A DNA stretch of 64,000 bases, from contig CXTY01000005.1 in the NCBI GenBank assembly GCA_001404055.1, positions 124,001 to 188,000 of the forward strand, given 5' to 3'. Both the position numbers and the translations under genes were made by a program. Below, piece after piece: positions 8,461 to 16,627 of this stretch (position 1 is its first letter; every line of letters begins with the position of its first letter). The notes beneath the pieces are model-generated. The model made no database searches. It saw only the letters and a program-made list of their open reading frames with translations, and was not told where the DNA came from. This DNA is from Roseibium album. GTDB taxonomy: Bacteria; Pseudomonadota; Alphaproteobacteria; Rhizobiales; Stappiaceae.

Positions 8461-8907
8461 ATGAAGCGTTTCACCGCACTTTTGTTTGCGATGGTTGTGG
8501 GTTTTTGGAGCTTCGCAGCCGTCGCCGAGGACAGCCTTGCCGATCACAAGCTCGCTCTGCAAATCAGCGACAATAATCCGCAGAAGATGAATACGGTTTT
8601 GAATGTGGCTGCAAATGTCACCCGGCATTACGAAGGCCTTGGGAAAACGGTCGACATTCGCATCGTCGCCTTTAACGCTGGACTGCACATGTTGCGTCAG
8701 GACACTTCTCCAGTTTTGGATCGTCTCAAGTCGTTCGGAGACTCAATGCCGAACGTGACATTTGCCGCCTGTGGCAACACGATCTCCGGCATGACCAAAA
8801 AGGAAGGCAAGGAACCACCGATCGTGACGATTGCAGAACATGTCCCTGCTGGTGTTGTCGGCCTGATGACACTGAACGAAGCCGGCTGGAGCGTCATTCG
8901 CCCCTAG
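8461..8907 (+). CDS. Exported DsrE-family protein next to sox
   Basis: A 148-residue protein with a signal peptide (KRFTALLFAMVVGFWSFAAVA) and a DsrE/DsrF-like fold pattern. It has HKLALQISDNN, a conserved ADIRIVAF-type strand (VDIRIVAFNAGLHMLR) and a single Cys in FAACGNTI. DsrE-like proteins carry or bind sulfur in sulfur-oxidation pathways; an exported version could bind persulfides in the periplasm. GAGGGAGG precedes the ATG at 8461. It follows soxD by 81 bp and precedes a DUF302 gene, in the place where Paracoccus has soxE/soxF. The exact function is unknown. Confidence 0.75.
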   Translation: MKRFTALLFAMVVGFWSFAAVAEDSLADHKLALQISDNNPQKMNTVLNVAANVTRHYEGLGKTVDIRIVAFNAGLHMLRQDTSPVLDRLKSFGDSMPNVTFAACGNTISGMTKKEGKEPPIVTIAEHVPAGVVGLMTLNEAGWSVIRP

Positions 8908-8936
8908 TCTTTGCGTAACGAAAGGAACGGATCGAT

Positions 8937-9359
8937 ATGAAACGCCTCCTGTTAGCCTTATGCCTCCTGGCCAGTCCCGCGCTTGCCGAGCCTGCCATGG
9001 TGAAATTCGACGGAAGTTTTGACGACGCTACATTCGCCGTTGAAAGCGCAATCGTGGATCGGGGCCTCGTGATCGACTACGTCAGTCACGTGGGCGAGAT
9101 GCTCAACCGCACCGGTGCAGATGTGGGCAGTGGCAAAACGATCTTTGAAAACGCTGATATCTTTCTGTTCTGCTCGGCCGTTATTTCCCGGCAAGTGATG
9201 GAAGCCGACCCGATGAACATCGAGCATTGTCCCTATGGCATCTTTGTCACCGAAACCGCCGATGGTGTCATGATCGGTCATCGGCAATATCCGGACGGTT
9301 CTATGCAGAAAGTGGATGCGCTGCTGCGCGAGATCGTCGCAGAAGCATCGGAAAACTGA
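8937..9359 (+). CDS. Exported DUF302-domain protein
   Basis: A 140-residue protein with a clear signal peptide ([16 protein letters not shown]) and a DUF302-like core: [18 protein letters not shown], a central [15 protein letters not shown] and [10 protein letters not shown] (quoted in parts). The fold family is widespread near sulfur and redox genes but has no firmly assigned reaction. Two cysteines (FCSA and EHCP) might be redox active. Its stop codon overlaps the hemA start as TGATG, so the two are translationally coupled, tying heme synthesis to this operon. Confidence 0.75.
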   Translation: MKRLLLALCLLASPALAEPAMVKFDGSFDDATFAVESAIVDRGLVIDYVSHVGEMLNRTGADVGSGKTIFENADIFLFCSAVISRQVMEADPMNIEHCPYGIFVTETADGVMIGHRQYPDGSMQKVDALLREIVAEASEN

Positions 9360-10573
9360 TGGATTACCAGGGATATTTCGAAACTGAATTGGAAGCCCTT
9401 CGCGACGAGGGCAACTACCGCACGTTTGCCGAGCTGGAACGCCATTGTGGGTCATTCCCCACAGCAACGTGGCATAACGGATCGGGTGATGTCGCTATAT
9501 GGTGTTCCAACGACTATCTGGGCATGGGGCAGCATCCGGACGTGCTTTCGGCCATGCACGAAGCTCTTGATCGGTGTGGTGCCGGGGCTGGCGGCACGCG
9601 CAACATATCCGGCAATACCCACGATCACGTGAAGTTGGAGGCCGAACTGGCTGACCTTCATGACAAGGAGGCAGCACTGTTGTTTACCTCCGGTTACGTG
9701 GCCAACTGGGCGGCACTGGGCACGCTGGCATCACGCATCCCTAATTGTGTGGTGCTCTCAGATTCGCTGAACCATGCGTCGATGATCGAAGGCATCCGGC
9801 AAAGCCGCGCTCAAAAGGTCATCTGGAAGCACAATGACCTGGTTGATCTGGAAGCAAAGCTTGCTGAACTTCCAGCGGATCAGCCAAAACTCATTGCGTT
9901 TGAAAGTGTCTACTCCATGGACGGCGACATTGCCCCAATCGCTGACATCTGTGATCTGGCGGACCGGTACGGCGCCATGACCTATCTGGACGAGGTTCAT
10001 GCTGTCGGACTTTATGGGCCGCGTGGAGCGGGGATCGCCGAACGTGAGGGCGTCATGGATCGCGTGACGGTGATCGAAGGCACGCTTGGCAAGGCGGTCG
10101 GCGTCGTTGGCGGTTATATCGCAGCGTCCGCCGAGCTATGTGACTTTGTCCGTTCTTTTGCCAGCGGGTTCATTTTCACCACCGCTTTGCCGCCCGCAGT
10201 GGCTGCCGGCGCTGCAGCCTCGATCAGACATCTGAAAAATAGCGACGCAGAACGGCGTCGGCAGCAGGCCAATGTTGCAGAAGTGAGACGACGCCTGGAT
10301 GCGATTGGGTTGCCTCATATGGATAACCCCAGTCACATCATTCCGGTGATGGTGGGTGACCCGGTGAAATGCAAGTTTATTTCAGACGTGCTTCTCAGGG
10401 ACCACGGCATCTATATCCAGCCGATCAATTACCCAACGGTTCCAAAAGGTGCGGAGAGGTTGCGCATCACGCCATCACCCGTGCATTCAAAAGCCGACAT
10501 AGATAAGTTGGTCACAGCCTTGGAAGCCTTGTGGACCCGGTGCGAGTTGGCCCGGCAACCGGTTGCTGCATAG
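9359..10573 (+). CDS. hemA: 5-aminolevulinate synthase (C4 heme pathway)
   Basis: A 404-residue alpha-oxoamine synthase that condenses glycine and succinyl-CoA to 5-aminolevulinate. The PLP lysine is K245 in [39 protein letters not shown] and [10 protein letters not shown] are typical of ALAS rather than KBL or BioF, as are the N-terminal [14 protein letters not shown] and C-terminal RITPSPVHS. The ATG at 9359 overlaps the preceding stop. Alphaproteobacteria usually carry a housekeeping hemA elsewhere, so this copy may be dedicated to the heme demand of SoxAX and SoxD. It is the last plus-strand gene of the block and converges with a minus-strand operon 29 bp away. Confidence 0.93.
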   Translation: MDYQGYFETELEALRDEGNYRTFAELERHCGSFPTATWHNGSGDVAIWCSNDYLGMGQHPDVLSAMHEALDRCGAGAGGTRNISGNTHDHVKLEAELADLHDKEAALLFTSGYVANWAALGTLASRIPNCVVLSDSLNHASMIEGIRQSRAQKVIWKHNDLVDLEAKLAELPADQPKLIAFESVYSMDGDIAPIADICDLADRYGAMTYLDEVHAVGLYGPRGAGIAEREGVMDRVTVIEGTLGKAVGVVGGYIAASAELCDFVRSFASGFIFTTALPPAVAAGAAASIRHLKNSDAERRRQQANVAEVRRRLDAIGLPHMDNPSHIIPVMVGDPVKCKFISDVLLRDHGIYIQPINYPTVPKGAERLRITPSPVHSKADIDKLVTALEALWTRCELARQPVAA

Positions 10574-10602
10574 AGCAGTATGAGCCGCTCCGGGGAGCCG
10601 AT

Positions 10603-11553
10603 TTACTCGAATTCCATCTGCTCATAGACCCGGCCAGCGTTTTTGGTGGCCAGTTCCTCAAATGTGTCCAGATGCGCATAGGGCGACTGATCGACATAAT
10701 AGGCATCCGCAAGGTCGCCGTCATTTTCCAGATGCTCTCCGATCTTGGCGCGCAAATAACTCAGATAACCATGTGTGTAACGGCGGACCTGTGCCATGTT
10801 CGTGGGATGTCCGTGTCCAGGGATGACATAGGTTGCATTCAACGCTTCAAAGCCGGTTTCCCAGGTCTCCAGCCAATCTGCGACGATCGTGTCTTCGAAA
10901 ATCGGCAACATGCGTTCGTGAAAAGCCATGTCACCCGCGATCACCAGGCTTTGTTGGGGTAACCAGACCTGGGTGTCTCCCGGCCCGTGTGCGGGCCCCA
11001 AATGCAGCACCTCGATATGGAAGTCACCCATCTCGATTATACGTTTTTCCTCAAAGGTATCAGTAGGTGGGGCGACAAAAGTGCCCTCGGCCTTGTCCCG
11101 GTTATACCTTGTCATTGTTTCCAGGATCCGCTTGCCGCGCGCTTCAATTTCATGCGCGGCGTCAACATGAGCAAGGATCGGAACCCCCTGTTCAACCCAA
11201 TAGGAGTTGCCCAGCATCGCGTGCCCCTGGCCATTCTCGTTTATCACGAGCTCCACCGGCTGATCGGTGATGGTTTTGATTTCATCATGGAGCGCTTTGG
11301 CGAGGATGTAGGCCGCGCCGCCATTAATGACGATTACGCCGTCACCCGTGACAATGAAGCTCAGGTTGTTGTTGTGGCCCGAGTTCTCATAAGTCGGCGG
11401 TGCGGTTGCCCCGATGGCAGACCAGACGTTCGGGATTACTTCGACTGGCTTGGAATACAGAGCCGATCCTGGATACTGATCCGCAATATCTTCGCTCGCA
11501 TGAGCCGAAACAGCAAGGCAAACCGAAGCAATCAGTCCAATGAAGCGCATCAT
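10603..11553 (-). CDS. Exported metallo-beta-lactamase-fold protein (SoxH-like) with degenerate metal motif
   Basis: About 316 residues with a signal peptide (RFIGLIASVCLAVSAHA) and an MBL-fold core: NLSFIVTGDGVIVING, GPAHGPGDTQVWLP, GDMAFHERMLP and VIPGHGHPT. The usual HxHxDH metal motif is replaced by N107-G-Q109-G-H111-A112, while the later His and Asp motifs remain. GGAG lies just before ATGATG at 11553/11550, and the start overlaps the stop of the upstream MBL gene, so the two form one operon. SoxH of Paracoccus and PQQ-relay hydrolases are the nearest known types. Activity, if any, would use an altered metal site. Confidence 0.75.
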   Translation of the reverse strand: MMRFIGLIASVCLAVSAHASEDIADQYPGSALYSKPVEVIPNVWSAIGATAPPTYENSGHNNNLSFIVTGDGVIVINGGAAYILAKALHDEIKTITDQPVELVINENGQGHAMLGNSYWVEQGVPILAHVDAAHEIEARGKRILETMTRYNRDKAEGTFVAPPTDTFEEKRIIEMGDFHIEVLHLGPAHGPGDTQVWLPQQSLVIAGDMAFHERMLPIFEDTIVADWLETWETGFEALNATYVIPGHGHPTNMAQVRRYTHGYLSYLRAKIGEHLENDGDLADAYYVDQSPYAHLDTFEELATKNAGRVYEQMEFE

Positions 11554-12464
11554 GTATTCTCCGGAATAAAACGGTAGCCGTCGGAAGATGTCTCCACCTG
11601 TCCGATCCCCCCACCGGTCAGGTGGAAACCAGCAATCTTGACGTCGTCGGCGATGATGCGGTCGAACAGGGCAGTGCGTGTCGCTGCGGCCAATTCGGCA
11701 TTCTGGTCCGAGCCGCTCAACCATTCGGGTCTTAGAAAGGCAATGTGATCATTTCCAATCGCATCTCCAAGGATCATGGCGGCGTTGGATCCCTCACGCA
11801 CTTCGAAGCTCATGTGTCCAGGTGTATGCCCTGGCGTGGAAACGGCCTGGATACCGGGCAGGATCTCTTCCCCATCTCGGAAGAATTCGACCGAATTCTC
11901 AATGGCTTCAAGTCTGCGTTTTGCACCGACTGCCATTGCCGCGCGCGCCTCGCCAATCTTATTGACGGTCTCCGGATCCCACCAGTAATCCCACTCGTCA
12001 CGACCGATCATGTAAGTCGCGTCGTAAAAAAGCGGATCGTCGAAATCGTCCAGCAATCCCCAGATGTGATCCGGATGGGCATGGGTGAAGATCACGTGGG
12101 TGACGTCTTCCGGGGCAACACCCACGTGCTCCAGACCTTCCAGCAATTTGCCTGCTGACGGTTGGAAGTCGGGTCCGGAGCCAACATCGAACAGGACAGT
12201 GTTTTGACTGTCCTGATACAGGGAAACATTGCATTCCGGCGTTAGCGTCTTTTCGGAAACACCGGTTTTTTCCAGTAGCGGAAGAAGTTTTTCCCTCGGC
12301 ATCGGGTCGAACACGAAACCACCTGGCAGGGTGAGATGACCATCGCTTATTGTTGTAAGCGTCCCTTTGCCGATGGGAATTTCAGCCATTGCAAACTGAC
12401 CGAACTGGACGGAAATCGGCAATGCGGCACAGCCTGACAGGAAGGTGCGGCGAGACAGGGACAT
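11550..12464 (-). CDS. Tat-exported metallo-beta-lactamase-fold hydrolase
   Basis: A 304-residue protein with a Tat leader (LSRRTFLSGCAALP) and a complete metal-binding set: T127-H128-A-H130-P-D132-H133, TPGHTPGHMSF, a GDAIGNDH aspartate and a late GFHLTGGG histidine. It is a class of periplasmic MBL hydrolases often found beside sox genes, where SoxH-like proteins are not essential for thiosulfate oxidation. The substrate is unknown; a thioester, persulfide or lactone are possibilities. It is the first gene of a two-gene minus-strand operon and has a SoxR-like dyad 19-34 bp upstream of its start. Confidence 0.82.
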   Translation of the reverse strand: MSLSRRTFLSGCAALPISVQFGQFAMAEIPIGKGTLTTISDGHLTLPGGFVFDPMPREKLLPLLEKTGVSEKTLTPECNVSLYQDSQNTVLFDVGSGPDFQPSAGKLLEGLEHVGVAPEDVTHVIFTHAHPDHIWGLLDDFDDPLFYDATYMIGRDEWDYWWDPETVNKIGEARAAMAVGAKRRLEAIENSVEFFRDGEEILPGIQAVSTPGHTPGHMSFEVREGSNAAMILGDAIGNDHIAFLRPEWLSGSDQNAELAAATRTALFDRIIADDVKIAGFHLTGGGIGQVETSSDGYRFIPENT

Positions 12465-12482
12465 GGCAGGACCTCAAATTAA

Positions 12483-12498
12483 ATTCTTATATGTGAAT
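12483..12498. promoter_or_regulatory. Candidate SoxR operator upstream of the MBL operon
   Basis: ATTCT-TATATG-TGAAT shares spacing and half-sites with the three dyads at soxS/V, soxX and soxB. It lies directly upstream of the minus-strand MBL gene starting at 12464, which would place both MBL genes in the same regulon. Confidence 0.55.
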
Positions 12499-13142
12499 AT
12501 GTATTAAATTGAACTCTTGCGCAAGACTAAGGAGAAGCTGCTGGTAAAAATCAGAGGATCGCAAGCGGGCGGCATACACATGGCCAGATATATTCTGTGA
12601 GCATTGTAAGCCCCGAACTGACAGCGAATGAGTAAGCGTCGTCGTCAGTTATCTCCTGGATGGAAAACAGGAGGCTTGCGACAAAACCGATCAGGAATTG
12701 TTCAAACGCTTCGCAAGTAATGAAAAACGTCATCTGATTTGCGAAAACGCAATTGTTCTGCCGCTCGCAAGGGTTAGGCTCGCCGCAGAAGACATGCGCA
12801 ATCTTGGAAGGCGCATGACTGCATGACGTGGTGTGGACTACCCGGGGATTGAGAGTGCTCACTGATCTATTGGATCATATTATTAGCTGGGCGACTGCCG
12901 AGTTGCTTGAAAATCCGGTGAATTTTCAAGGGCTATTCGATTTGCTGCAACCAAACAAATTCGCCTGTGCAAACTTTCAGTTCACGCCTGGGTTTACAGC
13001 CTCAACGAGGGATTGATCCGGGACGGGGACCTCCACTGGAACAACGACCCCACCACATGTTCAGCACCTTCTCAGCGGCAACTGTGACAGTGAATATGCA
13101 GGCCAACGCGTGAGTGAGTGGTAAGTACGGACGGAAAGAACA
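12499..13142. other. Long intergenic stretch before the molybdopterin genes
   Basis: About 640 bp without a convincing gene. Short open frames here have no family resemblance or ribosome binding site. The part near 13143 would be the leader of the DUF2478-moaA-mogA operon. No Moco riboswitch could be folded by eye with confidence. Confidence 0.4.
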
Positions 13143-13694
13143 ATGGACGAAAAAACATCACTTTGCGGCGCAATTCGAACCGAACAGGGTGAAGTTGTCG
13201 ACCGGCTTTTTGAGGAGTTGGTTGACCGGCTGCGAACCAATGGAGTCGTGGTTTCAGGTGTAATTCAGCGGCGTGCGGAATTTTCAGATATCTGCTGCGC
13301 TGACATGGGGTTGGAGTTGCTTTCAACCGGAGAGATCGTCCAGATCTCTCAACCTTTGGGGAAGGGCTCTCAAGGATGCCGTCTGGATCCAAGAGGCCTA
13401 GCCGAGATTACAGTGCATCTCCTCGCCGAGCTTGAAAAGAAACCTGACCTGCTGATCCTTAACCGGTTTGGCAAGGGTGAGCAGGATGGTCAGGGCTTCC
13501 GTCAGCTTATCGGTCATGCAGTCGAACTTTCGATCCCGGTTCTGACTGCAGTCCGTTCACCCTATTTGGAGGACTGGCGCGCTTTTGCTGGCGACCTTTC
13601 AATCGAACTTTCGCCTGGCCTCCCGGAGATAGAAGCGTGGTGCTCCAACATTCTGCAGCTGTCCCGACAAAACGAAGAGCGCTCACATGGTTGA
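13143..13694 (+). CDS. DUF2478 nucleotide-binding-like protein of molybdenum loci
   Basis: A 183-residue soluble protein matching the DUF2478 pattern: KTSLCGAIRTEQGEVVDRLF near the start (in part: GAIRTEQGEVVD), a central GVVVSGVIQRR, CRLDPRGLAEI, LLILNRFGKGEQDGQGFR, and LTAVRSPYLEDW near the end. The family looks like a P-loop-derived protein and is encoded with molybdate transport or Moco genes; the reaction is not established. It overlaps moaA by 8 bp, so it is translationally coupled to Moco synthesis, which supplies SoxC. Confidence 0.78.
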   Translation: MDEKTSLCGAIRTEQGEVVDRLFEELVDRLRTNGVVVSGVIQRRAEFSDICCADMGLELLSTGEIVQISQPLGKGSQGCRLDPRGLAEITVHLLAELEKKPDLLILNRFGKGEQDGQGFRQLIGHAVELSIPVLTAVRSPYLEDWRAFAGDLSIELSPGLPEIEAWCSNILQLSRQNEERSHG

Positions 13695-14715
13695 TATTTC
13701 GAAGCGCGCCTGCGGGCATAAAAGCTCATTGAAAGACCAGTTTGGACGTACGGCAACCTACCTTCGGCTCTCTGTAACCGACAGATGTGATCTCAGGTGC
13801 ACCTATTGCATGGCAGAAAACATGACATTCCTGCCCCGCAAGGATGTTCTTTCGCTGGAAGAACTTTACAGGCTTGCAACTGTCTTCATAGACCAGGGCA
13901 TCCGGAAAATACGGCTGACCGGGGGCGAACCTCTTGTTCGCAAGAACGTGATGAGCCTGATTGAAAATCTCAGCCGTCATCTGGAAACCGGTGAGCTTGA
14001 TGAATTGACGCTCACAACCAACGGGACGCTTCTCGCCCGTTACGCCGGGCAATTGGCTAGTTACGGGGTTAAGCGGGTTAATGTTTCGCTCGATACACTC
14101 AATCCTGAACGCTACCGAGCTGTTACCAGGTGGGGACGCATCGAAAAGGTAATAAACGGGCTCGATGCGGCGCAGGCAGCGGGTTTACGCGTGAAGGTCA
14201 ATGCAGTTGCCCAAAAAGGTGACTTTGAAACTGAAGTGGATGAATTGATCCGCTTTGCTCACGGACGCGGGATGGACTTAACCTTCATCGAGGAAATGCC
14301 GCTTGGCGGCGGTGCCGCTAGCCGGCATGCAAGCTTCCTGTCGCTCGCAGACTTACGGCGTGATCTCGAAGAACGGTGGGCAATCGTCCCACTCACCGAC
14401 ACCACCGGCGGACCTGCCAAGTATGTTCGCTTGAAAGAGACCGGTGGACGCCTCGGTTTCATTACGCCCATGTCCTGCGATTTTTGCGCTGCTTGCAACC
14501 GTGTGCGGCTGAGCTGCACCGGTCAGCTCTATACTTGCATGGGCCAGGACAGCTGCGTTGATCTTCGGGAGGCCTTGCGCGGGTCCAATGGTAACGAAGC
14601 CACAACGCAGCTCATCCGGGCAGCGGTTTTCGATAAGCCAAAAAGTCACGAATTTGAGGTCAAGAACGACCAGATCATTGGTATTGACCGCGCAATGTCT
14701 ACACTTGGAGGATAG
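13687..14715 (+). CDS. moaA: GTP 3',8-cyclase MoaA
   Basis: A 342-residue radical-SAM enzyme that starts molybdopterin synthesis from GTP. The N-terminal 4Fe-4S motif is CDLRCTYC within SVTDRCDLRC, and LTGGEPLVR binds SAM. The C-terminal cluster motif is CDFCAACNRVR with a later Cys, and the protein ends in GG, the C-terminal double glycine that MoaA inserts near the active site. It overlaps the DUF2478 gene and is followed after 5 bp by mogA. No moaC, moaD or moaE is in the window, so this is likely a partial accessory Moco set. Confidence 0.95.
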   Translation: MVDISKRACGHKSSLKDQFGRTATYLRLSVTDRCDLRCTYCMAENMTFLPRKDVLSLEELYRLATVFIDQGIRKIRLTGGEPLVRKNVMSLIENLSRHLETGELDELTLTTNGTLLARYAGQLASYGVKRVNVSLDTLNPERYRAVTRWGRIEKVINGLDAAQAAGLRVKVNAVAQKGDFETEVDELIRFAHGRGMDLTFIEEMPLGGGAASRHASFLSLADLRRDLEERWAIVPLTDTTGGPAKYVRLKETGGRLGFITPMSCDFCAACNRVRLSCTGQLYTCMGQDSCVDLREALRGSNGNEATTQLIRAAVFDKPKSHEFEVKNDQIIGIDRAMSTLGG

Positions 14716-14720
14716 AGTTC

Positions 14721-15242
14721 ATGCGAATTACCGTCTTAACGATTTCGGACCGCGCAAGCCGCGGGGAATATGCCGATCTTGGTGGACCGGCCATAGAAAA
14801 ATGGCTTCGTAAAACCGTGACAACTCCAATGGAGATCACACGGAAGATCGTTTCCGATGATTTTGAGGTGGTACGCGATGAATTGATTGAACAGTGCGAT
14901 CAGCAACGCGTCGATATGGTTCTGACGACCGGTGGCACGGGCCCTTCACCGCGAGATCTGACGCCAGAGGCCATGCGCGCTGTTTTGGTGAAGGAATTTC
15001 CCGGATTTGGTGAACTCATGCGTCGCAGCAGCCTGGACCAGGTGCCAACCGCGATCTTGTCTCGCCAGACTGCGGGTATCCGCGGCAAGACGTTCCTTAT
15101 TAATCTTCCGGGCGCACCATCGAGCATCGATGTCTGCCTCAGCACTGTATTTCCGGCAATTCCCTATTGCCTCGAGCTCATTGGTGCGGGCTACATGGAC
15201 ACAGATCCGACCGTCTTGAAAGCGCACCGGCCAGGTCGTTAA
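14721..15242 (+). CDS. mogA: Molybdopterin adenylyltransferase MogA (MoaB/Mog family)
   Basis: A 173-residue protein with TISDRASRGEYADLGGPAIE at the N-terminus, the LTTGGTGPSPRDLTPEA signature and PGFGELMRRSSL, QVPTAILSRQ and INLPGAPSSI, which align with E. coli MogA better than with MoaB. MogA adenylylates molybdopterin before molybdenum insertion. Five bases separate it from moaA. The product would be needed for the SoxC molybdenum cofactor. Confidence 0.88.
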   Translation: MRITVLTISDRASRGEYADLGGPAIEKWLRKTVTTPMEITRKIVSDDFEVVRDELIEQCDQQRVDMVLTTGGTGPSPRDLTPEAMRAVLVKEFPGFGELMRRSSLDQVPTAILSRQTAGIRGKTFLINLPGAPSSIDVCLSTVFPAIPYCLELIGAGYMDTDPTVLKAHRPGR

Positions 15243-15733
15243 TTGGTCTTATAAAACAATCCGAAAAACGTTTAAAAGCTGCGGCGGGCAAGTCTATTTT
15301 CGGTCCTGGAGCCGGTAGGGTGGACTGTCCCTCAAGATTATAAAGTTCATCGGGAACGCGAGCCTATTCAAGCGTGTTCTTCAAACTGAGCTGCAGAATT
15401 TTCTAATTGCTGTCCGTGACTTCCGGTTTGCCACCGAAGAGGGGAGCGACCGTCAGTAATACCTCGCGCCGATAATGCCGGTGCCGAATTATCTTTCTGC
15501 GTCACTGCATTAATCAGCATCACCTGATGCTTTGAGCCCAGACGAGAATTGCAGACTTAATGGAAACATCAGCAGTTTTGTGTGCGTGCAATTGTCAATT
15601 CGGATGATGGCACCGAACTGAGAATATGTGCGATGGTTTCCCACTTTGTGCCGATAGAGATTGACGCACGGCTAGGGCAGGGAGCCGGCGTTTGCTCGCA
15701 AATTGCAGCGGTGTCTACCGATGGAAGAAAGGG
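15243..15733. other. Non-coding spacer between convergent mogA and the DeoR gene
   Basis: About 490 bp without a recognisable gene, terminator or repeat. It separates the sulfur island from the methylamine locus. Confidence 0.4.
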
Positions 15734-16489
15734 CTAAGCCACCCGGATCCTTAGATCGGCGAAGAGGTTGGAGAAGGCCTCGGGCGGTGTTTTGTCGGTC
15801 ACAATGTAGTCGTCGGTTTTCAAGGCTGGTTGGCGCAGCGCAGGTTTGCGAATCTGCGGCTCAAACTTTGAGTGATCCACCGCCATGATTGCACAACCAG
15901 CATTCGCCAGCATCGCGCTCGCAATATCGACTTCACACTGCTCATGAACGAGAAATCCATTGCGTGCGTCGACCAGGGATGCCGACAAGAGCACATAATC
16001 CACCTGCATGCGGTCAATCACTTCAAATGCGGAACGGTCAAAGGCTGCGCCATCGTGATCGCGCAATTGCGTTCCCGCCATCGATACGTTGTTACCGGGG
16101 ATCATCGCGAGCGTACTGGCAACATACGCTGAATTGGTGACCACAGTAAGTTGCCGTCTGTTGCGCAGGGCCTGCGCGACAAATCCGGACGTTGATCCGG
16201 TATCAATCGCGATACTGTCACCGTCCTTGACGATTTTCGCGACTTCTTCCGCAATTGCGACCTTAGCCTCACGGTTCAAGCTCATGCGGGCCAGATACGG
16301 CAGATCTGCTGCCGACTTGGTCGAAACCAGTGCGCCGTGAACCTTGTTCAGGTCACCCCGATCAACCAACGGTCGCGAGACGCGCCGAATGGTTTGGTCC
16401 GACACACCCAGGATGCGAGAAAGCTCCTGCACACTGACGGTGCCGCGCATATCTACCGTCTGTAAAAGCACTGTTTCGTATTTCGACAT
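15734..16489 (-). CDS. DeoR/GlpR-family transcriptional regulator
   Basis: A 251-residue regulator with an N-terminal DeoR helix-turn-helix (VSVQELSRILGVSDQTIRR) and a C-terminal DeoRC sensor domain showing IAIDTGSTS, VVTNS, GAAFDRSAFE and AVDHSKFE. DeoRC domains resemble phosphosugar isomerases and usually sense phosphorylated metabolites. It is divergent from the FAD/GcvT gene, and the shared spacer has an inverted pair of 10-bp-spaced TGTTG repeats. A phosphorylated product of the two neighbouring kinases is a plausible effector; this is inference. Confidence 0.9.
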   Translation of the reverse strand: MSKYETVLLQTVDMRGTVSVQELSRILGVSDQTIRRVSRPLVDRGDLNKVHGALVSTKSAADLPYLARMSLNREAKVAIAEEVAKIVKDGDSIAIDTGSTSGFVAQALRNRRQLTVVTNSAYVASTLAMIPGNNVSMAGTQLRDHDGAAFDRSAFEVIDRMQVDYVLLSASLVDARNGFLVHEQCEVDIASAMLANAGCAIMAVDHSKFEPQIRKPALRQPALKTDDYIVTDKTPPEAFSNLFADLRIRVA

Positions 16490-16545
16490 GAAATCTGTTT
16501 ACACCAAAAGTCGTGGTCGAATAAGGCTATTTTGAATGCGTATTT

Positions 16546-16590
16546 CAACAAAAATCAACAATTCTATTGTGACTGTGTTGAATTTTGTTA
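16546..16590. promoter_or_regulatory. Candidate DeoR-regulator operator (inverted pair of TGTTG repeats)
   Basis: CAACAAAAATCAACA (16546-16560) faces TGTTGAATTTTGTTA (16576-16590). Each arm has two TGTTG/A units spaced 10 bp, and the arms match at 13 of 14 positions when inverted. It sits between the divergent DeoR and demethylase genes. Confidence 0.6.
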
Positions 16591-16627
16591 GAGTTTGATC
16601 CGACCTCCAGTATGCGGACGAGCCCTA

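Noticed and set aside
12551-13016. Open frames on both strands in the gap before the DUF2478 gene
   Set aside because: No domain, signal, ribosome binding site or codon pattern supports them.
12499-13142. Moco riboswitch upstream of the DUF2478-moaA operon
   Set aside because: I could not match the conserved core by eye; a covariance-model search with the Moco RNA motif would decide it.
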